NCBI GenBank assembly: GCA_018894655.1
Contig: JAHIPE010000165.1
Coordinates: 1-8,841 of the forward strand
Direction of reading: 5' to 3'
Length of the DNA: 8,841 nucleotides
Source: Actinomycetota bacterium
GTDB taxonomy: Bacteria; Actinomycetota; Geothermincolia; Fen-727; Anoxymicrobiaceae
The position numbers and the translations under genes are program-made. The notes under the pieces are model-generated. The model was not told where the DNA came from, searched no databases, and saw nothing but the letters and a program-made list of their open reading frames with translations. This document shows, piece by piece, positions 5,714 to 8,841 of the stretch (position 1 is its first letter; the number at the start of each line of letters is the position of its first letter).

Positions 5714-6871
5714 ATGAGCGAGTACCAGTATTACGAATTCCATGCCGTGGACCGCCCGCTGACTCAGAAGCAGATGGCCGAGCTGCGGAGCTTCTCGTCC
5801 CGAGCGCGGATCACGCCGAGCAGCTTCGTCAACGTCTACAACTGGGGTAGCTTCAAGGGCGATCGGAAGAAGTGGATGGAGAAGCACTTCGACGCCTTCC
5901 TCTACCTGGCCAACTGGGGCAGCCGGTGGTTAGAGTTCCGCATCCCGGCGAGGCTACTCGAAGCCGACATCGCGTCGCCCTACTGTGCAGAAGACAACCT
6001 GTCGTGCCGCACCAAGGGCGACCATCTCATCCTCTCGTTCCACTCCGAGGAAGAAGACTACGAATGGGCCGAGGGAGAAGGCTGGCTGGCGTCGCTGGTC
6101 CCGCTGCGAGCGGACCTGATGCATGGCGATCATCGCTGCCTCTACCTCGGATGGCTGCTCGGCGCCCAGGGGGGCGAGCTCGACGACGAAGCCCTCGAGC
6201 CACCCGTCCCTCCGGGGCTTGGAGATCTGAGCGCGCCACTTCGCAGCTTCGCGGATTTCCTACGTATCGACTACGACCTGATCGCTGCTGCCGCCGAGCA
6301 GAGTGATGAGGGTCCGGCTTCCGGCTTATCGAAGAAAGACATCACCAAGTGGGTGGCCCGCTTGCCGGCAAAGGACAAGGACACCGTTCTCACGAGGCTG
6401 CTCGAAGTCGACGACCCGCACATTGTCGCCGAACTCAGGCAGCGCGCCCTTCGAGAGATCCATGGCGCAAGGGAGTCCGGCGGCGGTGCTCGAAGCAGCG
6501 GTCGACGAAGCGTTGTCGAGCTGCTTGCTCGTGTCGAAGAGATCGCCCTGGAGCGACGGAAGAAGGAAGCCGAACAGCGTGTGCGGGAGAAGGCCAGGAG
6601 CGAACGAGAGCGCGCCGCCAAATGGAAGAAGCACCTCGAGTCGCTTGTCGGAAAGGAGGGCGGTCTCTGGGCCGAGGTCGATCAGCTCATCGCCACGCGG
6701 CAACCCAAACGGTACGACGAGGCGGTATCTCTTCTCCAGGACCTCCATGATCTCGCCGACATGCAAGGTAGGAACTCAGAGTTCTTGCTGAGAATGAACG
6801 CTCTGTACAGCGAACACACGAAGAAGACCACCCTCGTGGAAAGGTTCCGGAAGGCGAAGCTCGCTGGTTGA
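5714..6871 (+). CDS. Conserved-looking hypothetical protein (YEF...DRPLT N-terminus, coiled-coil C-half)
   Basis: This 385-residue protein starts at ATG 5714 with GAGG at 5705-5708. The long open frame further upstream reads through unrelated sequence and is ignored. Residues 1-170 are a globular domain rich in aromatic residues (YQYYEF at 4-9, FLYLANWG at 62-69, LYLGWLLG at 143-150). Residues 170-245 include LDDEALEPPVPPGLGDLSAP-like hinge sequence and a helical segment. Residues 265-310 are a charged coiled coil full of Glu, Arg and Lys, followed by a helical tail to residue 385. There is no signal peptide or membrane segment, so it is probably cytoplasmic. The function is unknown. I recall similar N-termini widely in bacteria, next to homologues of the gene at 4948; this is memory, not a search. 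Confidence 0.8.
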   Translation: MSEYQYYEFHAVDRPLTQKQMAELRSFSSRARITPSSFVNVYNWGSFKGDRKKWMEKHFDAFLYLANWGSRWLEFRIPARLLEADIASPYCAEDNLSCRTKGDHLILSFHSEEEDYEWAEGEGWLASLVPLRADLMHGDHRCLYLGWLLGAQGGELDDEALEPPVPPGLGDLSAPLRSFADFLRIDYDLIAAAAEQSDEGPASGLSKKDITKWVARLPAKDKDTVLTRLLEVDDPHIVAELRQRALREIHGARESGGGARSSGRRSVVELLARVEEIALERRKKEAEQRVREKARSERERAAKWKKHLESLVGKEGGLWAEVDQLIATRQPKRYDEAVSLLQDLHDLADMQGRNSEFLLRMNALYSEHTKKTTLVERFRKAKLAG

Positions 6872-6974
6872 GACGGCAAGCTTGGCGGTCTTCCCGCCGA
6901 AGCGGTTACGATTGTCCCGTTGTTTGAAAAGCGGAAAATTGCCGTAATATTTCTATCGTGATGGTCCATAGAAG

Positions 6975-7250
6975 AAAGGTTGCATCGTAGCGGGGGATTA
7001 TGACGAACGTCTTCGCCTGGCCGCAGCAGCGGCGAATGTGCGCCTCGTACTCGTTCGGCTTGGATAAGGGGGAAACGTATGCCGGGACAACATACGGGAT
7101 CTCGCGGTTTTAGAGATGCTCACAACTTCCATTTTGAAATCCAAAGTCCCCGGTGTGGATCACTGCGTTGGCTCGAACGTGGGCGGCCAGCTCGTCGATG
7201 ATTTCGAGCTTGACGTGGGTATCGCTGATCAGCAGAGATCGCGTGCGCAT
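6975..7250 (-). pseudogene. Broken metallophosphoesterase (calcineurin-like) gene
   Basis: Reading the minus strand from ATG 7250, the first 46 codons give LLISDTHVKLEIIDELAAH followed by NAVIHTGDFGF. This is the N-terminus of a metallophosphoesterase with the metal-binding DTH and GDFG motifs. A TAA at 7110-7112 ends it. The same frame stays open beyond the stop (NREIPYVVPAYVSPLSKPNE and on to about 6975), but that part no longer resembles the family clearly, so a deletion is also likely. The gene begins 11 bases after the tnpB stop. The rest of 6872-7261 holds a short GC hairpin at 6884-6898 and otherwise nothing I recognise. Confidence 0.65.
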
Positions 7251-7255
7251 AGTCG

Positions 7256-7324
7256 GAACTTCTATGGTTTTTTGTTCCCACAGAGCTCTTTGGGCTTGGC
7301 AACGCCCCGTGGCGTGCTGGCCCC
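7256..7324 (-). ncRNA. Candidate right-end/omega RNA scaffold overlapping the tnpB 3' end
   Basis: Three inverted repeats crowd the end of tnpB. GGAAC (7256-7260) pairs with GTTCC (7275-7279). An imperfect palindrome spans 7277-7294 (CCCA..AGAGCTCT..TGGG). A long hairpin spans 7292-7324 with a CCGT loop, about 13 pairs including G-U pairs and one bulge. TnpB nucleases are known to use an RNA made from the transposon right end, often overlapping the tnpB 3' end, with the guide read from flanking DNA. That matches this layout, in which the guide would start in the metallophosphoesterase relic. The RNA limits and its expression are not visible from sequence. Confidence 0.4.
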
Positions 7325-8764
7325 AGCCGGACTATTTCGGCGTCCCCTTTCAACCGTCTTATCGGGCCAATAAGGGTATCGTTCAACGCTTGCTTGGAAC
7401 TGGTCTTGCAAAGCGTTGAAGATGGCTTCACGGCTGACGAAAGAGCTTGCCAGAGAAGTAGAACTTCTACTTCTGATTACGCGAGCCCCGTTCACATCAG
7501 CGTGAAGCGCGGTTCCACAGTTGTTGTTTCGGCACACGAACCGGTCTCTCGACTTGCGGTTCTTATTCTCCGTCCAACCGCATCTAGAGCACTCGCACGA
7601 GGTCCAGGCCGGGTTTACGTATTCGATCTCGATCCCATAGTCTTCATGCAGCGTCTGCAGCTTTGTTTCTATCGCCAACCTCCCGCACTGGGACAGCAGG
7701 CGGTTCATTCTCTTGGAAAAGTCTGGGTTTCGGAAGTCCAGTCTTTCCACGATTATTTTCGCAGGTCCGTGAGTTTTCACAATCCGGGTCAGAACGCGGT
7801 TGATCTCGTTCTTCATGTACTCCTTCAACTTGCGCCGGATGGTTTTATACCTCTTCGAGGCGGTGTTTAGCTTCCGCTTCTGCCTTTGCTTGGCAAGCCT
7901 GGTGAGTGTTTTGTCTTTATCTTTCAACACCTCGAAGAAGTTTCTGCCGTAAAGGTCTCCGAACTCAGTGGCGAACATCACGCAGAGCCCCCAGTCGAGG
8001 GATATCTCATCGGTTTTGACTTCGTACGGCAGCTTGTCCTTGTCTTTGACGAGGCAAAGCTCAAGGTTTCCGTTTTCTCTCAGGTTTACGAAACAGAAGT
8101 TTTTCAGATCACCATCCACGTCCTCGAAGTAGTAATTGGTCTTCAATGGGATGTGAACCGGATTGCCTCTTTCAAGAGTCGATATCTTCAACCAGTAGTC
8201 GAACTCCGTTGCCCCGCCTTCTTCTTTCGGGAATATCCCAGCCACCTTTGCGTCCAAAGCAAGGTTGATGTTGCCGTAAGAAGGCTTCCGGTGCTTCGAG
8301 AGAACGTGCTTAAACACTCTTCTGGCGAGTTTCCGGATGTCGTCTCCGATTAAGACGTGTTCGCCTCTGACTCTTTCGCCGTCAATAAAGAGTGGCATCT
8401 CAATCTCGCCGTAGCAATGCCACAGATGATGCTTGTTGATGTAGAAGAGCTGGAGCTTGATGTCTTGAGGCAACTTGCTCCGAAAGACGGTCCGTTTGAA
8501 GTCGTTTGCGCGGTTGGAGACGAAAGACTCGAGAATGCCCACCGCCTGGTCCCGGCAGGTCTGTTTCTGCCTTTCTGTGAGTTCGGATGGAATGTGGTGA
8601 AGGTTGTCGAGGTACTTGTTGAACCTGCCGGTGGCGAAGAAGTGGTTCCACTCAGCTTTGGACACCTCTTCGGCAAATTTACGGTACGGTTGGAACATCT
8701 CCTTTACCTTCTCTTCTTTGCGCTTATTTGCTTCGTGTTTCAAAGGATAAGTCCTACAGGCCAT
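7262..8764 (-). CDS. tnpB: TnpB-family RNA-guided RuvC endonuclease (IS607-associated)
   Basis: This 500-residue TnpB (ATG at 8764) is an RNA-guided DNA nuclease, ancestor-type to Cas12, that helps keep IS200/IS605 and IS607 elements in place. The split RuvC site is complete: D257 in ISLDWG (RuvC-I), E340 in IIVERLDF (RuvC-II) and D423 in HADVNGA (RuvC-III). A zinc finger lies between II and III, with C392/C395 (CSRC) and C411/C416; C390 precedes it. The second pair is spaced Cx4C instead of the usual CxxC. The 250 residues before RuvC form the recognition and wedge part, longer than in small TnpBs. The tail after D423 has about 77 residues and overlaps strong hairpins. AAGGA lies six bases before ATG; TTG 8767 is an alternative. 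The tnpA stop overlaps the start (TGATG). The gene appears intact. Confidence 0.92.
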   Translation of the reverse strand: MACRTYPLKHEANKRKEEKVKEMFQPYRKFAEEVSKAEWNHFFATGRFNKYLDNLHHIPSELTERQKQTCRDQAVGILESFVSNRANDFKRTVFRSKLPQDIKLQLFYINKHHLWHCYGEIEMPLFIDGERVRGEHVLIGDDIRKLARRVFKHVLSKHRKPSYGNINLALDAKVAGIFPKEEGGATEFDYWLKISTLERGNPVHIPLKTNYYFEDVDGDLKNFCFVNLRENGNLELCLVKDKDKLPYEVKTDEISLDWGLCVMFATEFGDLYGRNFFEVLKDKDKTLTRLAKQRQKRKLNTASKRYKTIRRKLKEYMKNEINRVLTRIVKTHGPAKIIVERLDFRNPDFSKRMNRLLSQCGRLAIETKLQTLHEDYGIEIEYVNPAWTSCECSRCGWTENKNRKSRDRFVCRNNNCGTALHADVNGARVIRSRSSTSLASSFVSREAIFNALQDQFQASVERYPYWPDKTVERGRRNSPAGASTPRGVAKPKELCGNKKP

Positions 8765-8841
8765 CAACTGTCCTTTTTCAGTTCCTCTATCAGTCTCTCC
8801 GTCCGGCGCTTAGACCTCCTCAGGCCGTAGAGACGGGCGCA
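8764..8841 (-). CDS. tnpA: IS607-type serine recombinase, C-terminal end only (partial)
   Basis: Only the last 25 codons are in the window, reading CARLYGLRRSKRRTERLIEE and ending LKKDS with TGA at 8764-8766. The (S/C)ARLYG motif followed by a basic helix is characteristic of the extreme C-terminus of IS607-family serine recombinases, which integrate by a phosphoserine mechanism rather than by the HUH TnpA of IS605. The stop overlaps the tnpB ATG by one base, the expected operon arrangement. The catalytic serine domain and the N-terminal DNA-binding domain lie outside the window. With so few residues the call rests on that motif plus position next to tnpB. Confidence 0.75.
   Translation of the reverse strand, partial: CARLYGLRRSKRRTERLIEELKKDS

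Larger units (their letters stand above)
7256..8841 (-). mobile_element. IS607-type element (tnpA end plus tnpB), truncated by the window edge
   Basis: A serine-recombinase-type tnpA C-terminus is joined through a TGATG overlap to a tnpB, the standard IS607 gene order. The left end lies beyond base 8841. The right end must lie close to 7250-7262 if the metallophosphoesterase N-terminus at 7250 is flanking DNA. A GG dinucleotide at 7255-7256, the type of core used by IS607 recombinases, is one candidate boundary. It begins the arm GGAAC (7255/7256-7260 region), which pairs with GTTCC (7275-7279). The exact end is an inference. The element is more A/T-rich than the hcp region. Confidence 0.75.

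Noticed and set aside
6884..6898. Hairpin GGCGG/CCGCC after the 385-residue gene as a terminator
   Set aside because: The stem is only five pairs and no T-run follows directly, so it is not a convincing intrinsic terminator.
7000..7113. 37-codon plus-strand ORF with GGGGGA upstream
   Set aside because: It lies opposite the more protein-like minus-strand frame of the metallophosphoesterase relic and its own translation shows no pattern.
7394..8353. Plus-strand open frames opposite tnpB
   Set aside because: They are antisense to a gene with intact RuvC and zinc-finger motifs and have no recognisable motifs.
1..8841. CRISPR array, since a Cas12-like nuclease is present
   Set aside because: No regularly spaced direct repeats are visible; the nuclease belongs to a transposon, and the expected RNA comes from the element end.

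Overview
The window looks like chromosomal DNA from a GC-rich, strictly or mostly anaerobic bacterium. The evidence is a cluster of oxygen- and nitrosative-stress genes (rubrerythrin, iron-sulfur flavoprotein, hybrid cluster protein, ferredoxin), a bacterial tRNA-Asn with encoded CCA, and a near-consensus sigma70-type promoter in front of that tRNA. The phylum cannot be fixed from this sequence; an anaerobic Firmicutes or Actinobacteriota lineage would fit.

Region 1 (1-4517), all on the plus strand, is a redox and stress-defence block. It holds rubrerythrin (42-539) and a flavodoxin-fold protein with a compact 4Fe-4S motif (570-1196). A short A/T-rich control region with two adjacent perfect dyads (1207-1249) follows. 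Then come an N-terminal stub of an Rrf2 regulator (1275-1346), hybrid cluster protein hcp (1355-3013), a full-length Rrf2 regulator (3048-3455), a ferredoxin-like protein (3466-4227) and a cysteine-rich zinc-ribbon protein (4227-4517). The last four genes are tightly packed and are probably one transcription unit for NO or hydroxylamine detoxification, or for Hcp-dependent redox signalling. Hcp carries Lys where the family has a glutamate ligand of the hybrid cluster.

Region 2 (4518-4920) holds the tRNA-Asn promoter, tRNA-Asn(GTT), and a frameshifted C-terminal relic of a TPR protein right behind the tRNA.

Region 3 (4948-6871) holds a pair of conserved-looking hypothetical genes (199 and 385 residues). 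A 40-residue ORF with a strong Shine-Dalgarno lies between them.

Region 4 (6872-8841) is a minus-strand mobile module. At the right edge is the C-terminal end of an IS607-type serine recombinase (tnpA), overlapping by one base (TGATG) a tnpB encoding a TnpB/Cas12-ancestor RuvC nuclease with all three catalytic acidic residues. Strong hairpins overlap the 3' end of tnpB, as expected for an omega/right-end RNA. The element abuts the N-terminus of a broken metallophosphoesterase gene whose sequence would lie at the guide position. The tnpB region is more A/T-rich than the redox block, which fits transfer.

The most interesting items are the Rrf2 stub with tandem dyads controlling hcp, the Glu-to-Lys change in Hcp, and the IS607 TnpB with a readable guide flank.
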